Below are positions 1 through 6,293 of a DNA stretch of 6,964 bases, piece by piece. Position numbers and translations under genes: made by a program. The notes under the pieces are model-generated. The model did no database searches and was not told the origin of the DNA. It was given only the letters and a program-made list of their open reading frames with translations. The DNA is from Chloroflexota bacterium. GTDB lineage: Bacteria; Chloroflexota; Dehalococcoidia; Tepidiformales; Tepidiformaceae. Positions within the stretch are counted from its first letter, which is position 1; the number at the start of each line of letters is the position of its first letter. The stretch is taken from NCBI GenBank assembly GCA_025350285.1, contig JANXYE010000435.1, positions 1 through 6,964 on the forward strand. The letters run 5' to 3'.

Positions 1-1
1 G

Positions 2-454
2 GCTGAACTCGCGGAGCTGGCGGCACGGATGGGGTTCCGGGTTTTCGGCGGTATCGAGTTGACTACCGACCTGGGCCATGTGCTCGCCTATGGCCTCTCG
101 CCCGCGGCTGGGCCGATGCCCACGGCGGCCGCCGCCTTCGAAGCCGCCACGCGCGATTCTGCACTGCTCTTCCTCGCGCACCCGGCGCGCGATGGGCTGC
201 TCCGCGTGGACCGGCGGACGGTCGAGTACTTCGAGTCGGTCGAAGCGATCAACGGGTCCGATACGCGGCTCCAGAACATGGCGGCCACGGGGCTCGCGCA
301 TGGCTTCCGCCTCCCCGGGATCGGCGGTTCGGATGCCCACACGCGGGCCGAAATCGGGCGGGCGGCGACGCGCTTCCATGAGGCTGTCGCGGACGGCACC
401 GGGCTCATCGCGGCACTTCGGACAGGGGCCTACGAGGCGGTCCCCCTGGAGTAG
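2..454 (+). CDS. PHP-domain metal-dependent phosphoesterase, C-terminal part (5' end outside window)
   Basis: The frame is open from base 2, so the start lies upstream; 150 residues are visible. The segment reads like the second half of a PHP domain (the fold of histidinol phosphatase and of the DNA polymerase III proofreading-like domain). Visible residue 19 is the Glu of GIELTT, residue 26 the His of GHVLAYGL, residue 60 the His of LAHP, and residues 111/113 the Asp/His of GGSDAHT. These correspond to the conserved metal-binding positions of PHP phosphoesterases, which hydrolyse phosphoesters with a two- or three-metal centre in the cytosol. The C terminus ends soon after the SDAHT motif, as in stand-alone PHP proteins, so this is probably not a polymerase. 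The substrate cannot be told from sequence. An internal ATG at 29 is not a credible start because the fold continues upstream of it. The MFS gene begins 35 bases downstream with its own promoter. Confidence 0.85.
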   Translation, partial: AELAELAARMGFRVFGGIELTTDLGHVLAYGLSPAAGPMPTAAAAFEAATRDSALLFLAHPARDGLLRVDRRTVEYFESVEAINGSDTRLQNMAATGLAHGFRLPGIGGSDAHTRAEIGRAATRFHEAVADGTGLIAALRTGAYEAVPLE

Positions 455-474
455 CTCCAGCCGAAGCGGCCCTG

Positions 475-483
475 TGCTAGAGT
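475..483 (+). promoter_or_regulatory. Extended -10 promoter, leaderless type, for the MFS gene
   Basis: TGCTAGAGT matches an extended -10 (TGnTAnnnT). Only six bases separate it from the ATG at 490, so transcription should begin at or next to the start codon. No purine-rich ribosome site lies before the ATG and no convincing -35 is seen. The same arrangement recurs before the genes at 4357 and 6841. Confidence 0.55.
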
Positions 484-489
484 CGGCCG

Positions 490-1743
490 ATGTTCGCCGC
501 GATCCAGGAAGCCCTTCCAGCGACCCGGCACCGGGAATTCCGTGCGCTGTGGGGCGGCACGGCCTCCTCCAGCGTTGCCCTCTGGACGCTGCTGCTGGGC
601 AACGCCTACATCGTCTTTCAGCTGAGCGATTCGTCGTTTTGGGTGGCCGTCTCGACGTTCGCGTCGATGTCACCGTTCGTCCTCGCGCCGATCGGCGGCG
701 TCGTGGCCGATCGCTATCAGCGGCGCGTGCTCGTACAGGTGACGCGGGTCGGCGCGTTTGTGGTGACGTTCGCTCTCTTCCTCCTCGCCTTCCTGGATGT
801 CCTTGAGGTCTGGATGGTGGTTGGGATGGCGCTCGCCCAGGGCTTGCTGCGCTCAGTCGAATTGCCCGCCGACCAGGCGCTCATCGCGAATGTGGTGCCA
901 GCCATGGACCGGGCGAACGCCATTACTCTCCACACGATGACGCAACAGGGATCGCGTGCGGTTGGCCCGCTGCTTTCGGCGCCGTTGCTCGCCTGGCGCG
1001 GCGTCGAAGGGGCGTACTTGCTGGCGGCGATCTTCGCCCTGCTCGCCTTCACGTCCGTTCGCCGCCTCCGTGTCGATTCGCGGGGTGGGGTGACGCGCTT
1101 CAGCGATGTCGCGGCAAATCTCGGCGGCGGTGTGCGGTATGTAGCGAGTACCCGCCCCGTGCTCATGCTCTTTCTGATCGTCGCCGCCCATTGCACGTTC
1201 ACGATGTCATTCGATGCGATGCTGCCAGGTTTCGCCCAGAACGAGCTGGACAGCTCGAAGATCGGCTTCACGGCGATGAACGCGGGGATCGGGATCGGCG
1301 CACTCGTCGGCACGGCCTGGCTGGCGCTGTCGCCCGCACGCGACCGCGGGCGCATCTTCCTGGTCTGCGGGATGGTCAGTGGTCTCGCCCCGATCATCAT
1401 GGCCGCGAGCACCGGCGTGCCGTGGGCGGTCGGCTCGGCGGTGCTCATGGGCTCGTCGCAGGCGATGTTCATGGCGCTCAGCGGCGTCTTCCTCCAGGAA
1501 GTTGTCCCGGACGCGGTTCGCGGCCGCGTCATGAGCTTCTACCTGATGTCCGCGGGCGGACTGATGGCGTTCGCGAACTTCGCCTTCGGGTCGCTCTCCG
1601 ACGTCTGGAGCGCGCCACTCCTCTTCCTCGTGCCGGGCGTCGTCTTCACGGTCGTCATGGCCTTCAGCCTCGCGCTCGGGACGAACCTGCGGCGCATCTA
1701 TCGAACCGGGGCCGTGGCCGTGGTGAGCCCGCTCGGATCCTGA
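490..1743 (+). CDS. MFS transporter (multidrug/siderophore-exporter-like)
   Basis: A 417-residue integral inner-membrane protein, the usual length for a 12-helix major facilitator. Hydrophobic segments alternate with short loops throughout. The loop 2-3 signature of the superfamily is clear at about residues 69-79 (GGVVADRYQRR, matching GxxxDRxxRR). A second conserved turn follows helix 10, around residue 343 (RGRVMS). The stretch near residues 140-165 (NAITLHTMTQQ, then RAVGPLL) resembles the EntS/MFS_3 exporter branch, in which an Asn-Ala and an R-x-x-GP motif are typical. The likely role is proton-driven export of a small molecule, but the substrate is unknown. The ATG at 490 is chosen because it lies just after an extended -10 box and the protein begins with a normal short cytoplasmic lead-in before helix 1. 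The gene is apparently monocistronic: it is followed by a 308-base gap with a palindrome and a new promoter. Confidence 0.9.
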   Translation: MFAAIQEALPATRHREFRALWGGTASSSVALWTLLLGNAYIVFQLSDSSFWVAVSTFASMSPFVLAPIGGVVADRYQRRVLVQVTRVGAFVVTFALFLLAFLDVLEVWMVVGMALAQGLLRSVELPADQALIANVVPAMDRANAITLHTMTQQGSRAVGPLLSAPLLAWRGVEGAYLLAAIFALLAFTSVRRLRVDSRGGVTRFSDVAANLGGGVRYVASTRPVLMLFLIVAAHCTFTMSFDAMLPGFAQNELDSSKIGFTAMNAGIGIGALVGTAWLALSPARDRGRIFLVCGMVSGLAPIIMAASTGVPWAVGSAVLMGSSQAMFMALSGVFLQEVVPDAVRGRVMSFYLMSAGGLMAFANFAFGSLSDVWSAPLLFLVPGVVFTVVMAFSLALGTNLRRIYRTGAVAVVSPLGS

Positions 1744-1800
1744 CCCCGCGGCGCCCGTCAGATCTTTCGCATCAGCGAAGAGGTGGCAGGGGCGTGAACG

Positions 1801-1883
1801 GACCGCTCGTTCGCCACTCGCGGCCAGGATTGCGGCTCCCATCTCGCATCGCCAATCCTGACCGCGACGGATAGGGAGCGGTC
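1801..1883. repeat. Interrupted palindrome / large hairpin in intergenic region
   Basis: Two nested inverted repeats share one axis. The inner arms are TCGCGGCCAGGATTG (1818-1832) and CAATCCTGACCGCGA (1853-1867): 14 of 15 positions pair, with a 20-base loop. The one mismatch is C1824 opposite A1861, which becomes a G-U wobble in a minus-strand transcript. The outer arms are GACCGCTC (1801-1808) and GAGCGGTC (1876-1883), a perfect 8 of 8, separated from the inner stem by 9- and 8-base unpaired stretches. It lies 57 bases after the MFS stop and about 110 bases before the next promoter. It could be a transcription end structure (only a short TCTTT follows), a REP/MITE-like element, or a structured RNA. 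No coding sequence is recognised between 1744 and 2051. Confidence 0.65.
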
Positions 1884-1990
1884 TTTGGGCGAGTCGTTTT
1901 GCAGGGCGATCGGAACCAACTGAATGACACTCGTGCAAAATCTCACGCTCGGACCCTGACCGCGCCCTCCCGGCCCTACTCGTCCGCCGG

Positions 1991-1999
1991 TGGTATGAT
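1991..1999 (+). promoter_or_regulatory. Extended -10 promoter for the hydrolase operon
   Basis: TGGTATGAT is a close match to the extended -10 consensus TGnTATAAT. No good -35 sits at the expected distance. A start of transcription about seven bases downstream would give a leader of roughly 45 bases carrying the Shine-Dalgarno at 2039-2045, so this mRNA has a leader, unlike its neighbours. Confidence 0.5.
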
Positions 2000-2038
2000 C
2001 GATGCCCTGCCACCGTCGGAGCGAAGGAGCAGCACCTA

Positions 2039-2045
2039 CCGGAGG
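2039..2045 (+). promoter_or_regulatory. Strong Shine-Dalgarno fixing the hydrolase start
   Basis: The purine core GGAGG at 2041-2045 (preceded by CC) ends six bases before the ATG at 2052. It is the only strong ribosome site seen in the window. It decides against the in-frame upstream ATG at 1899, whose added residues look non-coding and which would lie upstream of the promoter. Confidence 0.7.
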
Positions 2046-2051
2046 TCACAG

Positions 2052-2522
2052 ATGACGAGTCCCGTAACCTATTCTGACCACGAAGTGCAGGTCAACGGAC
2101 TGAAGCTGCACTATCAGGAGTGGGGCGAGCCGTCGTCCCCGGCCGTGCTCATGCTCCATGGCTTCGGCGTCTCCGGGCATATGTTCGATGAGTTCGCCGC
2201 CCGCGCGAGCGACTCCTACCACCTGATCGCGCTCGACCAGCGCGGCCACGGCGACAGCGACTGGTCGGAGCTGGGCGACTATTCACGGGCCGCCTTCATC
2301 TCCGATGTCGAAGGCTTCGTGAAAGAACTCGGGCTCGAACGGTTCGTGCTCATGGGCCACAGCATGGGCGGACTGAACAGCGCCGCCTACACCGCCGAGT
2401 ACGCGCACCGCGTAAGGCGCTCGTCCTGGTGGACGTCGGGCCAGAGGCAGCGAAGGAGGGCGTGGATAACATTATGCGCTTTACGCGCGGGCCAGATGAG
2501 CTCGATTTCGAAGAGTTCGTAG
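2052..2522 (+). CDS. Alpha/beta hydrolase, N-terminal half (frameshifted from the next entry)
   Basis: The first about 121 residues are a normal alpha/beta-hydrolase start. The HGFG oxyanion-hole motif is at residues 36-39, the DQRGHGDS strand-turn at 62-69, and the nucleophile elbow GHSMGG at 102-107 with Ser104 as the expected nucleophile. After the Val at 2412-2414 the frame goes wrong: the family sequence (ALVLVDVGP) continues in the frame starting at base 2414 (AAG, GCG, CTC). The residues this frame encodes from 2415 to its stop at 2520-2522 are not hydrolase-like. Adding one base between 2413 and 2414 joins the two halves into one 495-residue protein. On its own this half lacks the catalytic Asp and His and cannot be an active enzyme. 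Either the gene is a recent pseudogene or one base was lost in sequencing (AAA read as AA would do it). The start is fixed by the strong Shine-Dalgarno. Confidence 0.75.
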   Translation: MTSPVTYSDHEVQVNGLKLHYQEWGEPSSPAVLMLHGFGVSGHMFDEFAARASDSYHLIALDQRGHGDSDWSELGDYSRAAFISDVEGFVKELGLERFVLMGHSMGGLNSAAYTAEYAHRVRRSSWWTSGQRQRRRAWITLCALRAGQMSSISKSS

Positions 2523-3538
2523 AGATGGCCCACCGCTTCAACCAGCGCCGCACGATCGAAAATATCCGCGAACGGATGCGCCACCGCCTGCGCCAACTCG
2601 AAAACGGCAAGTGGACCTGGAAGTTCGATAGCCGCTTCCGGAAGCCCGAAAACGATCTGCGCGTCGGCAGCGAACTCACAAACGACGACACCTGGAAGCT
2701 GTTTCGCTCGATCGCGGCGCCCACGCTCCTCGTGCGCGGCGGCGAAAGCGACGTGCTCACGCAGGACGTGGCCGACCGCTGCGTGCGCGAGATGCACCGC
2801 GCGCGCCTGGTGACGGTGCCGGGCGCAGGCCACAGCGTCCCGGGTGACAACCCGGACGCCTTCAGCGAGGCCGTCCTCACGTTCATCACGGACGTCGATG
2901 GCGGCAAATTCGAGCCGATGGTGGTCGCCGACCCCCCGCCGTTGAGCCAACTCGTGACCGCGCAAGAACGCGCCGCGCGCCGGCGTCCGGGCTCGAAAAC
3001 GCTGCTGCTCGTGGCCGCCGGGGCGATAGCGGCGATCGTCGGGGCGCTCATCTTGACCCAGGCGCGCGCGAAAGCGAAGAAACCGCTTCCGGCTGACAGC
3101 CTTCCGCCCGCCCCGCCGCGACGGTCCGCCGAGCATGTGGTGGCGGACATCGGAAAGGCGGGACGGCGGGGTTCAAAACGCGCACGCCAGATGGTCCAGG
3201 ACCTCGACGCCCGCCACGCGGCCGACGCGGCCATGGAAGCGGTCCAGCCCGCGGCCGCTCAAGCGATGCGAATGGGCCGCGGCGGGGCGGGACGAGCGCG
3301 GCAACTGGCGCACGACGCGCACCCCCGGCAGGCGCTCGTGGCCGTCGTCGAGGCCGCGCAGCCGGTGGCGGCGCCCGCCGCGCGGGCAGCGAAGGCAGCG
3401 CGGCGAGCGGCGCCGAAACTCGCCAAACGCAGCCGCACGCGGCGCGCGGCGCGGTTCGTCACGGGCCTTGCGCTGGGCCCGCTCGCGCCGGGTCGCAAGA
3501 AGCAGAGCTTCGCGCGCAGGTTGTTCCTCCCATGGTGA
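2429..3538 (+). CDS. Alpha/beta hydrolase, C-terminal half with membrane anchor and basic repeat tail
   Basis: This continues the hydrolase of the previous entry in another frame; the open frame begins around 2411 and a GTG lies at 2429. Numbering the repaired 495-residue protein, the probable catalytic Asp is 234 (in RGGESDVL) and the catalytic His is 261 (in GAGHSVPGD). The fold ends near residue 285. After a basic linker comes one strongly hydrophobic segment at about 317-336 (TLLLVAAGAIAAIVGALILT) flanked by Arg/Lys on both sides, then about 160 residues rich in Ala, Arg and Lys. This tail holds two 38-residue repeats (371-408 and 409-446). Ordinary hydrolases of this family are about 260-300 residues, so the last 200 are an extra module. 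The enzyme is probably tethered to the membrane, with the tail binding something acidic such as nucleic acid, lipid head groups or wall polymer; that function is inferred. The stop overlaps the start of the next hydrolase. Confidence 0.72.
   Translation: MDVGPEAAKEGVDNIMRFTRGPDELDFEEFVEMAHRFNQRRTIENIRERMRHRLRQLENGKWTWKFDSRFRKPENDLRVGSELTNDDTWKLFRSIAAPTLLVRGGESDVLTQDVADRCVREMHRARLVTVPGAGHSVPGDNPDAFSEAVLTFITDVDGGKFEPMVVADPPPLSQLVTAQERAARRRPGSKTLLLVAAGAIAAIVGALILTQARAKAKKPLPADSLPPAPPRRSAEHVVADIGKAGRRGSKRARQMVQDLDARHAADAAMEAVQPAAAQAMRMGRGGAGRARQLAHDAHPRQALVAVVEAAQPVAAPAARAAKAARRAAPKLAKRSRTRRAARFVTGLALGPLAPGRKKQSFARRLFLPW
3161..3388 (+). repeat. Two tandem 38-codon repeats in the hydrolase tail
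   Basis: Copy 1 covers 3161-3274 and copy 2 covers 3275-3388, aligned without a gap. Nineteen of 38 residues are identical, including GR-G--RARQ, then D, R, A, E-A-QP and AA-A-R. Of these 19 shared residues 16 use different codons in the two copies, so the protein pattern is kept while the DNA has drifted. Each unit is predicted to be a basic, amphipathic helical stretch ending at a QP turn. Confidence 0.75.
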
Positions 3539-4317
3539 CGCTCGACGTCAACGGCGTGTCCCTCGCCGCCTACGAGTCCGGGACGGGTGGCCCGCCGTTC
3601 GTTTTCATCCACGGATTCGCCTGCGACCACACCTTCTGGGAGCCCCAGTTCGACGACCTCGCCCGCGACCACCGTTGCCTTTCGCTCGACCTGCGCGGGC
3701 GGGGCGGCTCGGAAGCGAAGCCTCCGTACCACACGACGCAGCAGGCGGACGATGTCGCCGCGGTCATGCGCGCCCTCGGCTTCGGGCCGTCGATCATCGT
3801 CGGGCACAGCCTCGGGGGCATCGTCGCACTGCTGCTGAACGAACGGCACCCGGACCTCGTCCTCGGGATCGTCACCGGCGATTCGCCGATCAACGCCAAG
3901 GGCCTTGGCGCGGGCGGAATGGTCAAGGCGATCCGAGAAGCAGGCGGCATCGAGCCCGCGCGCCCGCTCGTCGAGCGCTTCTGGTCGGAAACGACGAGCG
4001 ACGCTATCAAGGCGCATGTGCGCCAGGTGATGCTCGACATCCCGGCGGAGGTCGCCGCCGGGATGCTGGACGAAGCGCCCGACGACCGCATGGCGGACCT
4101 GATGAAGCTCGCGGACAAGAAGCCGTTGATGGCGATCTGGGCAGAGGGGGCGCTCGGGGAGCCGCTCTGGCTGCGCGAGGTGGCGATGTATATCCGTCAG
4201 GAGGTCGTGCCGGGCACGGGCCACTTCTTCCAACTCGAAGAGCCGGGGATGACGAACGCGCTGCTCCGCGCTTTCCTCGACGACGTGGCACGCGACCCGC
4301 GGATCGTGCGGGCGTAG
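3532..4317 (+). CDS. Alpha/beta hydrolase (enol-lactonase/esterase-like)
   Basis: A 261-residue single-domain cytosolic hydrolase of normal family length. The oxyanion-hole HGFA is at residues 27-30, the DLRGRGGS turn at 53-60, the nucleophile elbow GHSLGG at 91-96 with Ser93, and the catalytic His231 in PGTGHFF. The usual acid, an Asp in the GExD turn after strand 7, is not there: the aligned stretch reads WAEGALGE. Asp117, just after strand 6 (VTGDSP), or Glu205/Glu210 might substitute. Chemistry is likely ester, lactone or C-C bond hydrolysis with unknown substrate. The ATG at 3532 overlaps the preceding stop by seven bases; the GTG at 3535 would give the common four-base GTGA overlap. No Shine-Dalgarno is visible, so translation is probably coupled to the upstream hydrolase. 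The downstream CoA-transferase starts 39 bases later with its own promoter. Confidence 0.88.
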   Translation: MVTLDVNGVSLAAYESGTGGPPFVFIHGFACDHTFWEPQFDDLARDHRCLSLDLRGRGGSEAKPPYHTTQQADDVAAVMRALGFGPSIIVGHSLGGIVALLLNERHPDLVLGIVTGDSPINAKGLGAGGMVKAIREAGGIEPARPLVERFWSETTSDAIKAHVRQVMLDIPAEVAAGMLDEAPDDRMADLMKLADKKPLMAIWAEGALGEPLWLREVAMYIRQEVVPGTGHFFQLEEPGMTNALLRAFLDDVARDPRIVRA

Positions 4318-4342
4318 GACGGCGGCTACGGACCAGGGCCGG

Positions 4343-4348
4343 TAGAAT
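4343..4348 (+). promoter_or_regulatory. -10 box, leaderless type, for the CoA-transferase
   Basis: TAGAAT lies eight bases before the ATG at 4357, placing the transcript start at or next to the start codon. No ribosome site is present between the previous gene and this ATG. No TG extension and no clear -35 are seen. It is the same arrangement as at 475 and 6825. Confidence 0.5.
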
Positions 4349-4356
4349 CGCTGGCT

Positions 4357-5547
4357 ATGGCAGGAGCACTGGACGGGCTACGGGTCCTCGACTTTTCGAT
4401 CGTCGTGCAGGGGCCGCAGGCGGCGGTCATGCTCGCCGACCTCGGCGCCGACGTTGTCAAGATCGAGCGCCGGGACTACGGCGACATCTCTCGCGTCATC
4501 CCGATGACCGCGACCGACCGGCGGAGCGCTTACTTCTTCGCCTGCAACCGCGGTAAGCGGAGCGTCGGGCTCGACATCACGACGCCAGCGGGGCTCGAAG
4601 TTGCGCTGCGGCTCATCGAAACCGCGGACGTGATGATCACCGGCTTCGCGCCGGGCGTGATGGAGCGGCTCGGGCTCGGCTACGAGATTTGCGCCGCGAT
4701 TAACCCTCGGCTCGTCTACGCGACCGCCTCCGGGCTCGGGGCGCAAGGGCCAGACGCTTATCGCAAGGGCGTGGACCTTGTCGGGCAGGCCGTTGGGGGG
4801 CTGATTTCGACGACGGGCCAGGACGGCGAGTTCCCGACGCCGGTCGGGGCGGTCATCGCCGATAGTGCGGGCGGGCTGACGGTGGTGATCGGCATCCTCG
4901 CCGCGTTGTTGCACCGCGAGCGCACCGGCCGGGGGCAGCGCGTCGATGGCTCCCTGCTGGGCGGCCAAATCTGGCTACAGGCGAGCGAGATCAGCTTCTA
5001 CCTGGCGGGCGGGCGTAACAGCGAGCGGGCGAACCGTGGGCACGCCCTCCTCCCAGCCATCTACCGCGTGTTCGAAACGAAAGACGGCCATCTCGTCATC
5101 GCGGGCGTCTCGGCGCGCGAGCAGGCCGGGTTCTTCCGCGCGATCGAGCGCCCGGACCTCGCCGGCGACCCCCGCTTCATGAGCGCAACGGGCATCGTCA
5201 CCGACCTCGGTGCCCTGTTCGCCGAACTCGAGCCGATCTTTCGCGCGCTTACGACGGCGGAGTGGGTCGAGCGGCTGGGGAAGGAGAACCAGCGCTTCGC
5301 GCCGGTGAACGACTACAAGGCGGTGGCCGAATACGAACAGGCCTACGCCAACGGCTACCTGCGCCGCGTCGAGCACCCGGAATGGGGGCCGATGAGCATC
5401 GTCGGGAGCCCGGTGCTGTTGAGCGAAACGCCGGCCGAGCCGGGGATCACGGCCCCGGAGCTGGGGCAACACACCGAGGAGGTGCTGCTGGCGGCGGGGT
5501 ATTCGTGGGAGGAGATCGCGGGTCTGCGGGAGCGGGGGGCGATCTGA
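4357..5547 (+). CDS. CaiB/BaiF family (class III) CoA-transferase
   Basis: A complete 396-residue protein, the usual length for this family. It moves CoA between carboxylic acids through an aspartyl-CoA thioester and normally works as an interlocked dimer in the cytosol. The N terminus has the typical LDGLRVLDFS opening, then LADLGADVVKIER at about 26-38 and NRGKRSVGLDI at 64-74. The block VGAVIADSAGG places Asp169 at the expected catalytic position, and ALLHRERTGRGQRVD at 183-197 is the standard motif after it. The C-terminal third carries the usual small-domain sequence (RFAPVNDYKAV, then RRVEHPEWGP) and ends with the typical GYSWEEIAGLRERGAI-like tail. The acyl donor and acceptor cannot be predicted; the family includes formyl-CoA, carnitine, bile-acid and succinyl-CoA-dependent enzymes. 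The neighbouring hydrolases could supply or consume its acid, which is inference. The start is fixed by the -10 box just upstream. Confidence 0.92.
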   Translation: MAGALDGLRVLDFSIVVQGPQAAVMLADLGADVVKIERRDYGDISRVIPMTATDRRSAYFFACNRGKRSVGLDITTPAGLEVALRLIETADVMITGFAPGVMERLGLGYEICAAINPRLVYATASGLGAQGPDAYRKGVDLVGQAVGGLISTTGQDGEFPTPVGAVIADSAGGLTVVIGILAALLHRERTGRGQRVDGSLLGGQIWLQASEISFYLAGGRNSERANRGHALLPAIYRVFETKDGHLVIAGVSAREQAGFFRAIERPDLAGDPRFMSATGIVTDLGALFAELEPIFRALTTAEWVERLGKENQRFAPVNDYKAVAEYEQAYANGYLRRVEHPEWGPMSIVGSPVLLSETPAEPGITAPELGQHTEEVLLAAGYSWEEIAGLRERGAI

Positions 5548-5591
5548 ATGGGTCGCCGCCTCGCTTCATCAGCGAATCCGGATGGCCTTGG

Positions 5592-5765
5592 GTCAGCGTG
5601 GTGCTGACCGCTCTCAAGTCGTGTGCCACCCGCGCGCTCCGGGAGGCCGAACCGGAGGGTCGCACGACTTCCGTCTGGTTCCGACACGAAAGCACCCGGT
5701 ACCTGTGGACGGAGGACGACCTCGCCTCCGCTTGGGTGTACGTGATGCGAGGCCAAACGGGGCGG
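5592..5765 (+). pseudogene. C-terminal fragment of an IS200/REP-associated-type tyrosine transposase
   Basis: About 57 residues resemble the C-terminal end of Y1-type (IS200-like or REP-associated) transposases seen in planctomycetes and Chloroflexota. A helix reads LTALKSCATRALREAE, then VWFRHESTRYLW, then a final helix ending YVMRGQ. The Tyr at 5739-5741 falls where these enzymes place the DNA-attacking tyrosine (Y-[IV]-x-x-x-Q-like). The N-terminal half with the His-hydrophobic-His metal site is absent, and the fragment has no start codon; the frame simply runs in from the end of the CoA-transferase. It continues with unrelated sequence to a stop at 5862-5864. It is therefore a dead remnant of a past insertion. 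I identified it by motif memory, so the family name is tentative. Nothing else is recognised between 5548 and 5908. Confidence 0.5.
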
Positions 5766-5908
5766 CCGTCCGGGCGGTGGCCAATGATTGCGGTGCGCTC
5801 ATGGCCGACGCATCTGGGCTCGGGCGCGGCTCGCTGCCGGTCAACCAACGATCGTGAATGGTAGCAGTAGAGCACGGTCGCTGAGGAAGAGACTCTGGCG
5901 GCGGCGCT

Positions 5909-6088
5909 TCAGCGGACGATGAAGTAGACCGCGCCGTCAGCCACCCAGGTTTCGGCGGTCACGCCGAGGCGTGCCGCAGCCCTTCCCACGCGCAGCGAGA
6001 TCGCGTGGAGCGTTTCCGCCTCGGTCGGAACGAGGCGACCAGCCTGCCCCTTCCTGGGGGCGCGCACATACGTTTCGTACTGACTCAT
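5909..6088 (-). CDS. Small protein of unknown function (59 residues)
   Basis: The minus strand encodes a compact, soluble, basic protein beginning MSQYETYVRAPRKG and ending in an alternating hydrophobic strand (AVYFIVR). In between, TEAETLHAISLRVGRAAARLG looks like an amphipathic helix, followed by VTAETWVADG, so a helix followed by two strands is likely. I do not recognise the family. The frame stays open upstream to 6376, but those residues (many Arg/Trp, no regular pattern) do not look coding, so the ATG at 6088 is preferred although its ribosome site is weak (AGAAGC about two bases before the ATG). It is the only minus-strand gene in the window and sits between two pseudogene fragments, so it may itself be a leftover of a mobile segment. 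The stretch 6089-6293 holds nothing that I recognise. Confidence 0.45.
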   Translation of the reverse strand: MSQYETYVRAPRKGQAGRLVPTEAETLHAISLRVGRAAARLGVTAETWVADGAVYFIVR

Positions 6089-6293
6089 CTGCTTCTGCAG
6101 GGTTGCGCTTCGCTTTGTTGGAAGCGGCGGCGCTTTGGTCCTATCGACGACTGCAAATTGTGCCAACCTGGTCCCCCAAACGTGGTTCATAGCGCTCCGC
6201 CTTGGATCACCACGGCGTCGGACAAACGTAACCCGAACCGACGCAACGCGGCGGATCAACCAAGTGTTCCGCCCGCGCCTCCATAGGTCATGC

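Noticed and set aside
1207..2049. 280-codon minus-strand frame covering the MFS end and the gap
   Set aside because: It runs antisense through the conserved MFS C terminus and the palindrome, with charged low-complexity sequence and no recognisable fold.
2350..4233. Long minus-strand open frames opposite the hydrolases
   Set aside because: Their composition (Arg/Ser/Ala runs) is that expected opposite GC-rich genes; no motifs, no ribosome sites.
3135..4556. Long 473-codon open frame on the plus strand
   Set aside because: It overlaps two better-supported hydrolase and CoA-transferase genes in another frame, is almost pure Arg/Ala/Gly, and has no domain pattern. It is a GC-rich shadow.
1770..5576. 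Shared 10-mer CATCAGCGAA shortly after the MFS stop (1770) and after the CoA-transferase stop (5567)
   Set aside because: Tens of chance 10-base matches are expected in a window of this size; flanks do not match and the hairpins differ.
6089..6293. Possible tRNA-like or structured RNA in the gap (GGTTC-type stretches on the minus strand)
   Set aside because: No acceptor stem or cloverleaf could be built; nothing beyond isolated short matches.
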